Notes: a model not told the origin generated them from the letters alone. DNA of 64,000 nt from Paragonimus westermani (GCA_008508345.1 QNGE01002355.1:53676-117675), one strand, 5' to 3'. Shown: positions 44,718 to 59,254, counted from the first letter of the stretch. Numbers and translations are program-made.

Positions 44718-47700
44718 GTAAGAGACTTCCTTGTCCATCCGACTGGGAGACAACACTGCTTAGGTTTCACGTGCATTCTTAACAAAGTGCCCCTCCAGAA
44801 GCTTTGGCTTCGCTGTGAATTGACTGGTGGGACCGGCATAGATGAACTGTTTCTGAATCCTTTCCTGCCAGCCGTAACACAACGTTTTCGAAGATGAGAA
44901 GACATGTACAAAGTGCGGACATGCCAGAAACTTGAAATCGGTGTCAAGGAATGTGCATCAACCTGGCTAGAAGCTGAAATAGGGGACGGCCTTTAATTTA
45001 AACGTAAAACCTTAGCAGTGTTAATCTTTAGGTGCTTACTGGAAAACTGGTGCAGATTTCCCAGTGTATTAGGCTTCCACATTGCAGGCTAACCAGTACA
45101 AAACATATAGCACAAGCAGCAGAAAGCAAAAATATTCTTGGCATTAAGCAATGCCGCAGGGACAGTTTCGTTGACAAAAGACACAAGAACTAAATGCCAC
45201 ACATATCGACTATACTGATGCAATAAATTCTATTTTGTTCCCCGTCAGCCTTAACTAGTTCACTTACAGCCTTTGCTGTGAAAACAGATGAATCTCACTG
45301 ATCACCAACTATTTGGTTTCTTACCAAACTACATACCTCCATGTATCAGGATTATCCAATCTGATGTTTTTGTCATTGAATATTCGTCGCTAGTCATTCA
45401 CTTAAAACTACCCCGCATTCGTCTGTGTTTGAGAAACATTGCTTATGTCAGCCTTTGGCTAACAAACCAGGAGGAATAAGGCAGCGTACTACCAATGGTT
45501 TATGTCTGAAAACTTGGTACGAACTTGGATTTATATTGAAAAAAACTCGTTGTATCGGATGAGTACTTGTGGACGTCACGATAGCCTTATTTTGATAAAG
45601 TTGAGTTTAGCACTGTTTCAGTTATATTCATCCGTAGAAGGCAACTCTTTGGAACATCACTTATTTCTTACTGACCTACAGATCATCCTGACTATCCTCG
45701 GAGAGAATCGTTACTTTACCTGGAAGGCAACTAATGGCTTGTGCAAAGCCGCACACCGCCACATATTTTGTCAAGTCTCTTCATCCTAAAAGGTGTGGCG
45801 ACTCACCATCCGTGTTTTGGGTCATCCATAGCACACGGAACACATCGTCACATTTGCTTTCCCGAATACACCAGTAGGTTTTACGCAAATATTTCTGAAT
45901 CTGACCTGACTAAAATTTTCTGTCTTGCTTACGGCCTCCTTGTGATTAAGTGCACGGGCGGACATGTAATTTTACGGAATGTCCTCAGCCTATTAGAAAT
46001 GTGATCAACAAGGTAGGCTGCTATCAGGCGGTTTAAGTCTGAGCAAGCTTCACCTTATTTTTAACAGCTTACCCGTTAGAAACAATATACACCGGTAAGA
46101 ACCCCCTGAATAATTCAACAAAGAACACCAATTTTTCAAAGTTCATACACACTGCCTCTATCAATCAAGGGACAAACCTACAAAAGTCCACGTTTGAACG
46201 TGCAAGTTTTTTGGCTTTCGATTGGCGGCAGCTTCAGCGAAGCTTAATGTTCATCTGTATGATGTTTGTCGGACCATACTCGAATGTGATCAATGACGGA
46301 CAACGCACATTCTGCTTTTGCGTGTAATCATGATAGCATGAACCTATGTGACCCAAAAATTCAGTCTATTATCGTCGAACAATAATTACATCCGCTACTG
46401 TCTACACGACTGGCAGCGCAGGTTGTGATCTTATTCCTAAGTGATTGCCTATTGCGAAATTCATGGACATTTTTAATAACACGCTTGTAATCAGGCAAAC
46501 TTAATTAGTCGGCTACTAGCATTAGGTTACCCATGTGCTGAGATTGTGGAATAACTTGAAAAGCGTCGGTCAGTCAAGACCATATTTAAGTACGATAAAT
46601 AAATAATATATACAATAATAATATAATAAATAAGCATAGATGATTGTGTTTCTGCGCAGAGATATCTACAGTTTGAGGACCATTTTGTTCAGTCCGTATA
46701 AGAACGGCATCCACATCTGTTTCGCGGCAGACTCAAAACAAGCGTATAAACGTTTGCTTTCGGTGCCATAAGTTACTGCGGGCCCTTTCGTGATTTTGTA
46801 ACATTCTGAGGTTAGTTAGTTTTGTTTGACCGATTGTTAACCCACAACCGTCGGACAGTGATTAGTAACATGACTATTCAGGAGGAAATGTACATCGAGC
46901 CAATCGACCGCCGTTCGATTCCGTCCACAGAGTTGGCCTAGTAATCACAGTGAGATAAATAAAATCAACAGTCATAGTTTAAACGGTTCTGATGAAACAA
47001 CAACTTGATCGCCAACAACGTTCGCACCCTGATCGTTTTTTTATTGATGCAGGTGCAGTCTTGGTAATAGCCTAATCCATTTTCACAACCAGAAGTCGTA
47101 AACTGGTAATTTGCATTTTCAATGATATTGGTTCGAACAAAACATTTTTGCAGGTTTTCTCTGATCTCATTTATCTGAAAGTTTCACTCTGCAATCTAAA
47201 AATGTTTCCATCACTTTTGTTTGGTGATAGGCGGGAAAGTTTTTCTGTTTATTCCACACTTTAATGGTTTGCTATCAAATCCAGTTCAGTGAGCGCTCAT
47301 CTGGAACGGTCATTATCTTAAGTTCGCGAGGTGTGTATAGTTATGCTAAACAAAGTTTACCAGTTCACATTTTCCACGCCAAACACATCAGATAAGGACG
47401 GGCAATTATATAGGAATGTGTTGCTTTCAGAAACCAACGAAACCAACATCAGCAACGGCAAGAATAAACATTAGGAAAACATTAGCGACAAGAAATATTC
47501 CTTTGTCTTCTAGTATGCCAGCGGACTTAATTATCAAGCATACTGGTCGATGACGATTGACTGTGAGCAAATATAGGTCACGTATAACAATGAAATTTAC
47601 AAATTTACCTGTTGATCACATTGTTCTCGGCTAGTTCTTGGGATCTGGCTTTTTACTAAAAGTTTAATAAGAACAATGAAGTGAGCACATGTCGATGTCT

Positions 47701-48734
47701 ACAAAGTCATCTGATGTAAGAAAGTGCTACCGTCGAGTCCACTGGCAACTGTCACTGAAAGATGTGTAATCAACTATGTAGAATATAGTGAATGAGAACG
47801 TCAGCATAATAAATCGCAGTTCCGTCCACTGGAAGAGACTTTACGGCTAGCACGATCTATATAATCGAAAGTTGCAGAGCTTCTGAAACTAGTCAGTGGC
47901 AGTTTCATTGGAGCAGGGTATACAACTGCGGTAGTTCCTCTTGGTGGGAAAGTGCAGTCGCTACAATCCCTATGATTGTCGTTTTGAGCTAGATAGAAGG
48001 ACTGAATATAAGTTCAACCACATCCGTTAATGAACAACGCTTAAGGCTCTCAAACTGTTCAAAATAGGGTGAACAACAATCCTGTATTTTGAACAACAAT
48101 CACTGTCCCATGGACAGAATAAAGAATATTATGTTGTTCTTCACTCTCTTTCGTCGATCGCTAGTAATCATTCGCACCTAGTGAGCGTCACACTCAATAT
48201 GGGGCACATAACTTTTATAAGATCTTTTGTCTCAATATAGCTCGCTCAATCACGTGCACCCAGAATGTATTCCTTATTCAGTATTGTCCGATGTGGTTTT
48301 CGCTTTTACTTAATAGTGGAGGTGAGATTTAAAATTATCACGCGTTCGTCCGATTCTAGAAATTATCTGCTTATCTCGTGATGTAACTGGCTCACCATTA
48401 TACACACATTGATAACTCATTACGTGCATTTGCATTTCGTCGGTTCTGGTGTATTGAACACGAAGCAGTTGGTGTGTAAAAATCGTTTAATCGTACTTGC
48501 TCACTGTGTTTCATGTAATCCGTAGCCGGGAGACGTGTCTCTCCTAAATAAGCTCAAGGACAATGGATACCTGGCTCAGCTTATGAAAAGATCATCAAAA
48601 CTCATTGCCATAAGTGAGATATTGTTCAGATTGTTGGTGAGGAAGATTTTTCTGCTGCTCTTCTACAAGTGAGACGAAGTTAAACGTCAAGAAGAAAGTA
48701 TAACTTCGAGGTTTGTGCAATTCCAACAAGTCGC
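44718..48734. other. Non-coding stretch
   Basis: I see no gene. Frames of 63-95 codons at 45.3-46.0 kb have unremarkable hydrophobic content and no family resemblance. A low-complexity A/T run is listed separately. Confidence 0.45.
46593..46634. repeat. A/T low-complexity tract
   Basis: Degenerate ATAA/AATAAT units (TAAATAAATAATATATAC, then AATAATAATATAATAAATAA). Confidence 0.8.
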
Positions 48735-48850
48735 CGTGAACACCACCCACACTTGACCGCAGCTGTCAGTTTCAGCTAACCGGTTTGACCAACCAACTAA
48801 CTTTGGATTGCGCTCGTAGCACAACAACTCGGTAGTGAATATACTCGTCC
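48735..48850 (-). repeat. SINE, copy 4 (minus), decayed
   Basis: The plus-strand block 48737-48767 matches the copy 2 tail at 43293-43325 closely (TGAACACCACCCACACTTGA against TGAACACCACTCATATTTGA, both followed by CGCAGCTGT). Further right, 48832-48850 corresponds to the GGATATGCACTAC block. The hammerhead between them is unrecognisable as a functional core. Confidence 0.55.
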
Positions 48851-51800
48851 TGAATGGAAGTTGCATTCAGGGCCTCTTGTTTTAAGATACGTTTGTCGAC
48901 CACAAATTAAGCAACCTTCAGACATGCACAAAAACAACCTTGTGTGAATAGTGTTCAGCTTGCCCAATCATTTGAAAAATGGAATAAGCAGAAAAGCTCT
49001 GTTGAATTCAATCGATAACCTTGTGATCAAGACTTCTCATCTAGGTTGAAGTTACTGTATCCATTGAACCAAGTGAACATAGTGTAAATCATCAGCAAAG
49101 ATACTGAGATAAGTCTAGGTAAAAAATCGGAAAACACTTTCATTTTGACATAAGCTGTCCCTCTACTTCTACTGGGCACACCATTATATTTTGGATGTCT
49201 AGGTGGACTGACCACACAATAACTCAGAATGTCACGTCCATTACATAGTAAAAACGGAAACGACAGCTTGTCATATTGAGTAAGTAATATCTTCCGAGTG
49301 CACCCCATCGAATGAACGCTATGGAGACATTTCACAACAATTAGGAGGCGGGTAACTCACGCAATAGGTCACATTAGCATCTCACCACTACCGTGAACTT
49401 CATCCCGCGAGAAAATAGCTGAGTTAATTTTCTGACATTGTCATGGCAGGCAATTAACACTGAGTTGTTCTCCCTGAGGTTTTCATTCGAGATAAAATCA
49501 GCCATGAACGGTGGCCAGTTACACACTTCGTCCCACGTGCTAGTTCTTAACGAGTAGTCATCGATATTCAGTTGATGGTGATCGGTTTTACCTGCCTTAT
49601 CTTCAAGTGTTTACTAATGACAAAGATTCCACTACAACCTTTATGTCCAGCTCGTCTTTTATTGATCATGTAATGGTCATCTGGACTGGCCTGCCGTCTA
49701 ATCAACCAGTACCATTAAAACAACATGATTATACGGATCGTTTGAATGCGCAAACATTGACAACCGTACTTTGGTATTCGAAAAGTACACATTAGTGAAT
49801 ACTCTTCAGTGGAAGTGTTTTAGCTATGCGGTCAACTATATGAAACCAACGGGGTGCATTTGTTCGTTCCATATGGTTACAATGACAACGAAGACGTCGA
49901 AATTGATAGGCTGTTGTCAAGAAATTAGGGTCGCAGTACTATTACAATAAGCGACTGGAACAGTGATCATAGTTGGGAAAACCTTCGGAAATGATCTGAT
50001 CTAGATAGAGGTTTCTAGGCAGAAGTGTTAATAAATAATACAGAGGCACTGTCCAGCAAGCTGAGTGAAATTGAAGGTTATATCTAGACTGTGAGTTCTT
50101 GATGCGAACAAATCAACCGAAATTACAAACTGATTAAACTCTGTTTCCTTGAGAAAGGTAAACAAGCGGAAAGCCATATTTAATTCCTTGTGATTGAACG
50201 CTAAAATCAAGTCACTGATTAAACCGATTGAGAATAAGGTGAAGGGGGAAAACACTACATCGTTTTCACAGAAGCATGGGCTATATAGAAACCACTTCAT
50301 CGGTTAGATTGCTTCAAGCGGGTTAATTCATTGGAAGAAATGTACGATGTTAGTAACCCTGAACAAAGTTATTTAATTTTGATTACACCCTTGACAGCGT
50401 TCAGTCTGGGCTCGACGAAACTTCTAGGTGAAATGGGTCAGATTTTGGTCTCACTAATTATCTGGTAGCATAATTGTTACACAAGCAACGGACAGCCAGT
50501 ACACCCGCAACAGAGACAAGGGCATATAGATACTGTGTTGTTAACTACCAACCACATGTAATAGATGTCTAACTACTTAAACAGAAGAGCAAAACCCTGT
50601 CATTTATGTAACGGTATTCGTCCGGGACACACCCCATCGTTAAAACATTTTTAATATACGCAACTTTTCGTTTTACACTGAGAAATCAAACTTATTCGGA
50701 TCACACAGAGAGTACTGTTTGGGTTTAACAGGAATTCCAATCTCTCAAGGAAGAAGGAGCAGGACAAACACGTTCAAACAAATCTGATATAATCAGGACG
50801 TAACAAGTCCTTTGGTTGTACAAGTCTGCCAGTAATAAATCTTCACATATAGTTTCCATAGCTTTTAGTCTGATCTACATCTTACAAATGAACCTAATTT
50901 GAGGGATATTCGGCAACAGTTTGTTTATCCTGAAACACCTGAAACTAACACACAATAAGTAAACGCTGGTCCAATTAGCAATGCTCTTCTGGCATGACTT
51001 GTGCTTATCTGACCGAAACGATAGCTGATATCACGCAAGCTTAAACACATCAAGCTTACCTGCATTTTTTGAGTTTCTCAAAAGACCAATCTAACGACCT
51101 TTCAAAAATATAGTTCTGCTGTTCTCCTCTCAGTTGGAAATTCGGTCACACGCCAAATAAAATGACTGCAACAACTTTGTTTTTGTTGTCAAGAGTTTTT
51201 CGGTTCCGATTATCACTAGTTAGCATTCCCATTGATTTAGACAAGTTAACGGTGTGTGCAGACTCGAACAGCTACATTTCAGCAGTAAGTTGATGGTGTA
51301 AACCAGAGTATATTTTCCTCGGTGTTGTTTCTCGATTTCACCATTAAGTCAGATTCTTCATCATTGATAAATATATACGGTCGATACCATCGGCAATATT
51401 TCCCGGTCAACCAGTATCTTTTCTCAATGGGACTTACATAGACTGACACAGAGTGGATTGTCGTAACAAGACACCAGTATCGATCGTACTAGCAAAAATA
51501 CTTCGGCTTTCTACTCAAAGTCCTGCTTATTTTGTCCTATTTGACTTGTGTTCAACTATAGACTGAAATACTGAAGTCATTTCCAAACGGCATATAAGGC
51601 TTATTAAATGATATTCACATGTATATATGCATACATGCCATTTGTACATAGTTCACAATGGATAATCGCTGTCGCACTTCTGTAGACCCTACAGTGTGAT
51701 CAGATGTTTTCGTTCGAATATTTGTTCATGCTTACCGTAACATGAACAGCTCAGTCGTCAACACCGTTTCCTGGCCTGACCGAACCGTTAGTCGCAGTGA

Positions 51801-54800
51801 CACAGATAATGTGCTTAGAAGTGACCATTTCATTACCATACCAGGTGTGATGCCACGTTGAAGGATCAGAAGTGTCATGTTTCAACTCAATTACCCACCC
51901 AAACCATTCTCTCGTTAAAAATCCACTGTAAGGCTTGTGATTGCAGGCAACTTTTATGACGTGACACTAACACCTGAATGGTTGCTCGTTGTATGCTTGT
52001 GTAGCCGCCGAAAATCCTGGATAATCTTCAACGCGCACTTTCCCTACATATGTCGTAGGTCAATTCTATAACATAGGTTTGTACCTCATCTCATATTTCA
52101 TGAGGAACCAAAGCACCCTTTTGTCCGCACCGTCACAAAGCACAATGTTCATTTTTGCCCAGTCGAAGCGGAAACTCCTCATTTCCTGAGCGTTATGTTT
52201 ACACACTCACAATCTCAAGACGATGGTAATCACTGAAACATTTTTAATTAAGCCTCATACACCAGTCCTCTGTTGGTGGAAGGTACTAATGTAATCAGCT
52301 TTGTTGCCGGAAAATTGCCACTGTTTTCTCTATCACTCTATATGCCCACATGATGATCGTTCATCCATAGTTTCGCCGCTGCGCGCCAAATTAATAGAAC
52401 TGCTTGCTTGATGACAGTAAGCGAAATGCTCACGGTCAGCATTTTGCATTAAATTACGGATTGAACTATATTTCTCACAAGACGCTTTCTGGCTGCAAGG
52501 TTTGCAAGTTATTAAGTACATTCTTGATTTGTTGCAAAACTCGTCACAAATGAGAAAAACCTGTTCATTAAACGTAATATGGGAACGTTCACGAGATAAT
52601 TTAAACACGCAACAGAAACGTACTGTAGTTAGGACACTGCTCTTCATCTATTGGCATTCGTTGCCGTGATTGACGCATTCCAGTTGATGCGATTATGAAT
52701 GGTAATGCTGCTGGCCGATGTAGCTGACAGAAAGATGAATACGGAACAAAAATGTTTAACACATTTCTGGATTATTAGACATGATAACAAATGAACACAG
52801 TCCACCAGAAAAAACTTCAGATGAAGTCGTTGTTACCAGATTCGATAATCCTGAAGAAATGCTTATAACCCATAGATCACTACCATGACAATCTATTTCA
52901 AAACCATCAGAAGAGCACTGGAGCTGAACCGTTCGACGTAGTGGTCTTAGCGCATACTGAACTGCTTGTAGGCTACTAACATCGTATTGCTTTGTAGACC
53001 ATGTTTCAACCCTTCTGGTGAACGTTTTCTTTATTCTTTGTGACGCAGTGAATTTTTCTGTTTAACTAGCGTGTACTTTGTGCATGGAAATAACGAAACT
53101 GTTGTCTGTGGAACAGCATTTTTGGCGTTCCCAAGGTTATTTAAGGAGATTTACTAGTGTCACATGAACTTGTATTTATTAACAAAAGAGGCACTGCGTT
53201 TGGACACTGGTTTATCACAAAATCACATTCAAAAGCCCAAATCTACGTGAAAAAAGATGAAACTAGAGATGTCAGGCTGGGGGGTTAACCGACATAATTG
53301 TTTCTTCCGGTTGTGAGTCCAATCCACCTTTGTATATCAACTATTCAACTGTCCATTCACAGATATTCGGAATGCAAAGATCACGGCTGCTTAACTGATA
53401 TTAGTGACAAAGACAACTGTCCACTTTCAAAAAGGCACAAAATTTGAGAAATTTCCTGATCGTCTGCAAAAGTTCAGTGACAAAAGTTTCATAAAGGGAT
53501 GGTTTACATTCATTAGGATGACCATCCTCGACTGTGATATGATCACGTCCAGTCAAATGCCCAACTACGGAAAATGTTATCAACGCAGCTTATCGGAAGA
53601 GCACAGGGCAGAAGTAAAAACAGTTGTGTACATCTAAAAAGTCGCGATGGAATGCGACAGTCTGTCTGTAAATTTAAACTGCATAACGATGGTAGGATAA
53701 CATCCAGCATATAATTAGACCAGAGGAAGAATATGCTAGTGGCCTTCATGTGACATGTGGAATAACTTTAGTATTTCCGTCTATAGCTAAACGATATGAA
53801 TGAATGCACACTTTAAAATAATCTAGAGCGCGGTATTTGGAAGTCATCAAGAGTGGTTAAGTTTGGACTGTTGAGAATAACACATGACCGGGCATTACTG
53901 ATTCCATCCGGCGTGCAATGAATCCGAGTAGTGGCTGGGTCTGAACGTCGAAATGTGCTGTGTGCAATAGTAGTTCGCAGTTAACATGCACAATTTAAAA
54001 GCAAAACGTCCTTGGACACACTACGTTGATACTAAATGGGCTGCTGAAATGCGTTGGCTGCCAAATACTGAAAGGGTGGCTTGACTTTTCGCTATTTTTT
54101 TCTGTGGACGATAAATACAAAAGTTTGAATCGTTGTGAAAAATTCTGTTCACGCATAATTTTTTCTCCAATTTGGAAGGAAATGCTGTTCTGGGTCCATT
54201 TTACACATAATGCTCTACCTACTGCATGGCATAACTTAAATTCCATGTATTTCGTTGGATTGAGCATAATTGACGCCAGTGTGTTACTAGTCGTGGTAAG
54301 TCGAACAGCCATGCGAGCTTCTCAAGAAATATTGTCGAAAAAGTTGCCTACTGTAAGTTATATGTTGCAAAACATCGTGCTGAACACTGGGACGGCAGTC
54401 ATAATTGGTTACGTGGAAACCTTTTACAGGATGCACTAATCTCAACTATGAAGCACACTTTTCCCCGTGTTAGTGTTCCCGGTTCCTATGTGAAGCCTTT
54501 CTCTAGAACATAAACAGGCACCGTGCAGCCACAATTTGCAAATAACTGCATCGCTATTTTCCTGACGGTGAATTAGCTTATGTGGGTTAATTTGTTTCAC
54601 ATGCTCTTGAATACCAGTTGGAATAGTTTACAAGACTGTATGGGTTGGGCCTTTAGTTTATTTGAAGTGTAGGCTTCGGAGACAAGAAGAAGCGTGACAG
54701 GACGTGTTCAAAACCGATTGATGACTTGCGCGCACGATTCTGTTTACTGTTTGTTTGATGTTATTTCCACTACCCCTCGGACTGACCGATGATCGCACCC

Positions 54801-56836
54801 CAACTACGTTTTTCTGATCAACCTGTCTTCACATCTCCAACGTGGCAACCAAATGGATCCGATAATTGTATTGACCTTGATTGACTGTACAAGTGGTTTG
54901 ATTTGGTAATCTGCTAAGTAATTTGGTTTGTGGTGTTAACGAACGAAGAATAACTCGAAATCGATCCCGTTGGTCTCTCAGGTTATACGTTTGTGCGTCG
55001 TGCAGGCATCTGCAAATGTCAATATAGCTTTATTCATACACGATACAATCTGGTAAAATTGACAAAGTACGCTTATGCTTCAGTGGTTGATTGTTGAGAG
55101 GTGATCCAACAGCATCAGACTTACTTTTACTAGTCTAAAAATAATTTTAGTCAACGAAAGTTTTCTCTCTTTGGTCGAAGAAAATCTTATGCAATGACCC
55201 TGTTTGCTTTTACTGACCAGATAGACTGTTTCTTTTGACAGACCTGTCTAGTAAACCAGGATCACTACAATTCTGTCTATTCATCAGTGGCTACGCTTGG
55301 TCAGAAACCAGACAGAAAAGCCAAACAAAATACACAAGACGACACTATCAGATGCCTCAAGATTTTGTGTAAAATTCTAAGGGGTGTGTTTGGAGACAGG
55401 CCTATGATAGCAAGTTCGAGTTCGCAATAACTCTATGTTGGCTACCGACTCGTTTATTTTAAACAATGGTGCGAGTGCAAAAAAGCACACTGATTGTCAG
55501 TTGTGTTAGTGCAAGTTGCGCTAATAAACTCACGTCCAAGTTAATTACATCAATAACCCGTGGAAATGTTATCAGCCTGAATTGCGTTCAGTCACTTTCG
55601 TTGAAGCACACTTTAACTGATCGCCCTTAGGGCTCTAATCAGTTCTAATCTGGAGATCTCAGTAGACTTTGCTTATCCGCCTACACGTAGGTTGGGAAAC
55701 AAGCCTGATTTGCCCACAGCGTATGTGATAACACAATCAGCGCATACAAAATCTAGGTTAACCATCCGGGTCCCTTAGTACTCACCAAAAAAACTTACTC
55801 AGTATTATTATTAAATGACGTATATTACGACACTGTGATTAGCCTCCAACAAGAGAATATAAAATCTTGGTCGGCGTACAGTCCGTGTGGCCATGAAAAT
55901 GGCTGACTAACCAAGAACAACCCCTTGAGATAGCACACAAACTAGCTTGGTGCTCGCTGGCTTCATCGAATTCTAAAGATGCGTGAACAACACAACACAC
56001 AACAACACAGCACATAACAACAAAACAACATTATCCCGTTTGAGAAGCTTAAGAAGAAACTTGGTCATGGGCGGTCGGAGAAAAATATGTTAAGGTCGCA
56101 CCCATTCCATCGGGGTTGGGCCTTCCGTTTGACGTACTCAATTATCCTAAATACAAATCCCCAGCAAACCTTCGAAATATTGGACTGCTTTCGCTGCGAC
56201 CTGAAGAAGGGTTCACTATAAATATGAGATAGTTAACCTTAGCTGGACGAGAAACAGACCAAACCGCTGGTCATCCGTTCACAATAGTTTGTGAACGCCA
56301 TGGATGGTTTAACCGATTTGCGAAGTCCTTTTCAAAACTCAGGTCTCCGGATGGGGCTCTTAGATCAATGCTCCTCTTCACTCTAGGGAATCACGGAGCT
56401 TCCTGAACGTGAAAAAGCGGAGAACCAGTGATTTACTAACAATCACGTATTCCATTTATTGCTCTTGTTCTTGTTCGCCTACCTCGTCAAATTTGTCAAC
56501 AGTCAAACTAACATAATTTCTTATTTCACCATCTCTTAATCTTCGTTGAACTCAACTTTCAGGCTTATTTTCTGAAATGCTAGAGATTCACCAGACTTAC
56601 TGTTGGCAGTGAAGGTCACTTCCACAGAGATAAGATGATAAACAGCAAAGGGGCATTTTTATCAGAAACACAAAAACTCTTGTTTTGCTCAGGCTAACAT
56701 CTAGCAGCAATTACCAAGATAAACAGGTAGAGGTCTCTTGAAAATATGAATGACTCTTGCTACCGATATTTGCCTTGTTGAAACATGATGTCGGAATTCT
56801 AACAAGGTATTACGCATTCAGTCTCCGTCGAACAAT
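48851..56836. other. Long stretch without recognisable genes
   Basis: No domain, RNA gene or intact mobile element is seen over about 8 kb. Overlapping opposite-strand frames near 53.4-53.75 and 54.0-54.44 kb (up to 137 codons) match nothing I know. A 9-bp perfect hairpin (CGTTCACAA, TAGT, TTGTGAACG) is at 56276-56297, approximately. A CAACA-rich run is listed separately. Confidence 0.45.
55986..56030. repeat. CAACA-rich simple repeat
   Basis: An imperfect array of CAA/CAACA units (CAACACAACACACAACAACA and onward). Confidence 0.8.
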
Positions 56837-56965
56837 TTAGAGTGCTTGTAATGCTGTGGGTTCAGAAAGGCGTGGTTTTAAGTCAACTATGGGGGGTGGA
56901 AAGGATATGTACTGTCGACATGTTCTACAAAGAGTGAAGCTCGAATATAGCGCTGCGCTCTGTGA
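56837..56965 (+). repeat. Probable SINE, copy 5, highly decayed
   Basis: GGTGGAAAGGATATGTACTG (56896-56915) matches the GTGGCAAGGATATGCACTAC block of copies 1 and 3. The following GTCGACATGTTCTACAAAGAGTGAAGCTC keeps the spacing of a hammerhead with a mutated core. The head and tail are too eroded to define the ends. Confidence 0.35.
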
Positions 56966-59175
56966 TTAGATGGCGAGACGTTTGGGAAACATGAGAGCTA
57001 CTTCAATGTTGCTGGGGTTTTAGTGAAATCGAGACTGCTATAGCTAAACTATAGAGAATGCTTGCAAGCGTACGAATTTGTGGCACCGGTGTGATCCTAG
57101 TCTTTATGTGAAGGGCTCTATGTACAGTGACACTGAGGAGGTTGTCTTGTTGTGCAAATCAGTTGCTTGAAGCATGTTTGTATAGTGAAGGTCCTCCACA
57201 TTGGGTCTTTCTAATACAGCATCAGCTTGCGTTGGGAATATCGTTTCAGAAGTGACTAATTTAGTCGGCCTGTCCTTCACAGAGTCAGAGTATGTCAACA
57301 ACCGAGCTCAGTAATCTCGTATGGTCTCGGAACCTCTGGGAAATACTGATTCATCGCTTGACACTTCAGGTCGTTTATGCAGAAGGTAGGTTACGCTGAA
57401 AATATTCGCCTGGTGTTCAACTTCTGATGGTGTTTTGAACAATTCCGGTCTGATGCTGATGCTTGGTTCAGTAGGGCATTTTTGACATCCTAGCTGCGAG
57501 TGAAAAAATTGGGGACCTTCTGTTGAAGGTGCTATCTGATAAGGTGAAGTACAAAAGTCAGCAGCGCTCATGCTGTAAACTTCCGCGTCCTGGTTTAATT
57601 TTTGCTTTCGTCTCAACGACTTTTACTATCTTATATCGTTCTTACTTTCCCCTTCTTTTTTAATGCATCTTTGCCTAGACTGATGGAGGTGATTCCAATC
57701 ATTAGGATTACACATCTTTCTCTCCGGTTTCCAAATAAAAATTCAAATCAATTTCAACGACCTAAATATTTTAAACGAATGATGTTCATCTTAATAACAA
57801 GTAAGGATTATGGTCGGGCAACACTTATCAGGGTCGTGATTCTCATCTCACAATATGAAGCAACTGCCTTTTGCAGAACGTTATGTTTTTTCAAAATAAC
57901 ACAAGTCACTCGCATGCGAATGAAATTCTCCGATGAGGTTTTCCAGTGGCGTAAAAACAACTACCGTTAACACCAGCATAGAAAAGAACGTTGGGTGGGA
58001 TGACTGTGGTTCATTCCAGAACACAAGTTCTCACTAATTACAGTCGCAACAGAACAACATCAAGATGATTGGATTGAATCCTAATTCCAAGGCCGGTTTT
58101 ATCTTATTTTGAGATTTCACATTGTGAAAACGTTTGATCCCTCACAAGTTCTCCAAAAACTAACCAATTAGGTAGGAATTTAGATAGAATTTTGTTCATT
58201 CTTGTAGTTTCACGTGCAAACCTTAGACCAAGTAGATAACTGTTTGAAATTTTACAGGGACTATGCCACAACTTGTAGAAGATTTACTCCAAGTTGCACC
58301 CTGTGAGATAATGCAAAACAAAGAACAGAACGAAAGCAATTCGGCAGACGCAAAATAAGTTGACTAGGAATTCTGATATTCGCATATGAACAAACGTGCC
58401 AATGTGAACTGACCAATCAGTAAAAGTGCAAGATTGCATCCGTTTGAGTATACGTTGAAAATGTATTATAAGAATGGCTTTTGGATTTAAATGAATACAG
58501 CAGCAACCAGAAAAATAGCACTGTAAATTGAGTACACTTGTCATAAGGTGGAACGCAAACTGTCCTTTGAAGATTGCGTGACACAGTACGAATTCTGATT
58601 TTTATAGCAAATGGGAAACATCCACCACAAGATTGTTGTGTATGCTTATGCTGTGTTCCCACTAGTTGAAACAGAAGTTACGTTAGTTGATTTTCAAAAT
58701 TCCTCGTGTCAAGCATAATGGAAACACGAGATGAAATGGAGCAATCCGTACGAACACTAACTGCTACTGATCTAATAACTCTCCAGGTATAAGGGGATCT
58801 GAAAATCTCGCCATACAAAAAACCCGGCTCACCTCTATCTCCTAAACAGACGTAGAGCTGTAAAACTATTCGAATATGCCTTACCCCACAATCTATCTAG
58901 CTACCTAAGGTTATGATGGAACTCACGAAGGAAGCGACAATCATAACCGCTACAGATCAAAAGATCAGGTTATGGGCATGCAGCATTGCCGTATTTATAC
59001 ACGGTTACACCCTAGGATGACCCCACAGCAAGTGAATGTACGTAAACCGAGGAATATATGTGCTGCAATAAATAGGTGTTGTATTTGCTTACCGATTGTA
59101 AGGGGCTAGCGAAAACTCGTCTTATTCTTGATACGGAGAAATCTTATTTTTAGTTCGTCAAACTACAAGTCAAAA
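56966..59175. other. Mostly non-coding stretch
   Basis: Apart from the possible coding segment at 57104-57616 (minus), I see no gene here. Frames at 57602-57970 and 58284-58662 resemble random AT-rich translations. Confidence 0.4.
57104..57616 (-). pseudogene. Possible coding segment with one in-frame stop, unknown
   Basis: A single minus-strand frame of about 170 codons is interrupted by one TGA at 57308-57310. Both halves are hydrophilic and Ser/Thr/Glu/Pro-rich (for example RPEVSSDESVFPRG, then TKLVTSETIFPTQADAVLE), unlike the Cys/Phe-rich random frames around. An AG after AAATTAAACC (about 57593-57594 on the minus strand) could be an acceptor. It may be a decayed exon, or two exons with the stop in an intron. 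No known domain is seen. Confidence 0.22.
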
Positions 59176-59209
59176 CAGATTGAGAATAACAACTTTACGA
59201 GCAAGTTGT

Positions 59210-59254
59210 AATACTCTACTTTCCAACCACCTCGGGTGGCCTTCCTCAGGAGTG
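59210..59254 (-). ncRNA. Hammerhead-like motif of left arm, mutated
   Basis: CTGAGGA (59249-59243) and helix II GGCCACC/GGTGGTT are kept on the minus strand, but the GAAAC element reads GGAAA. One of the two changes hits an invariant A, so cleavage is not expected. Confidence 0.55.

Noticed and set aside
46880..46950. GTTCGATTCCGTCC, similar to a tRNA B box
   Set aside because: No A box at the right distance and no cloverleaf.
53995..54439. Overlapping 105- and 137-codon frames on opposite strands
   Set aside because: In about 128 kb of double-strand sequence at this base composition such lengths are expected by chance; no domain or splice support.
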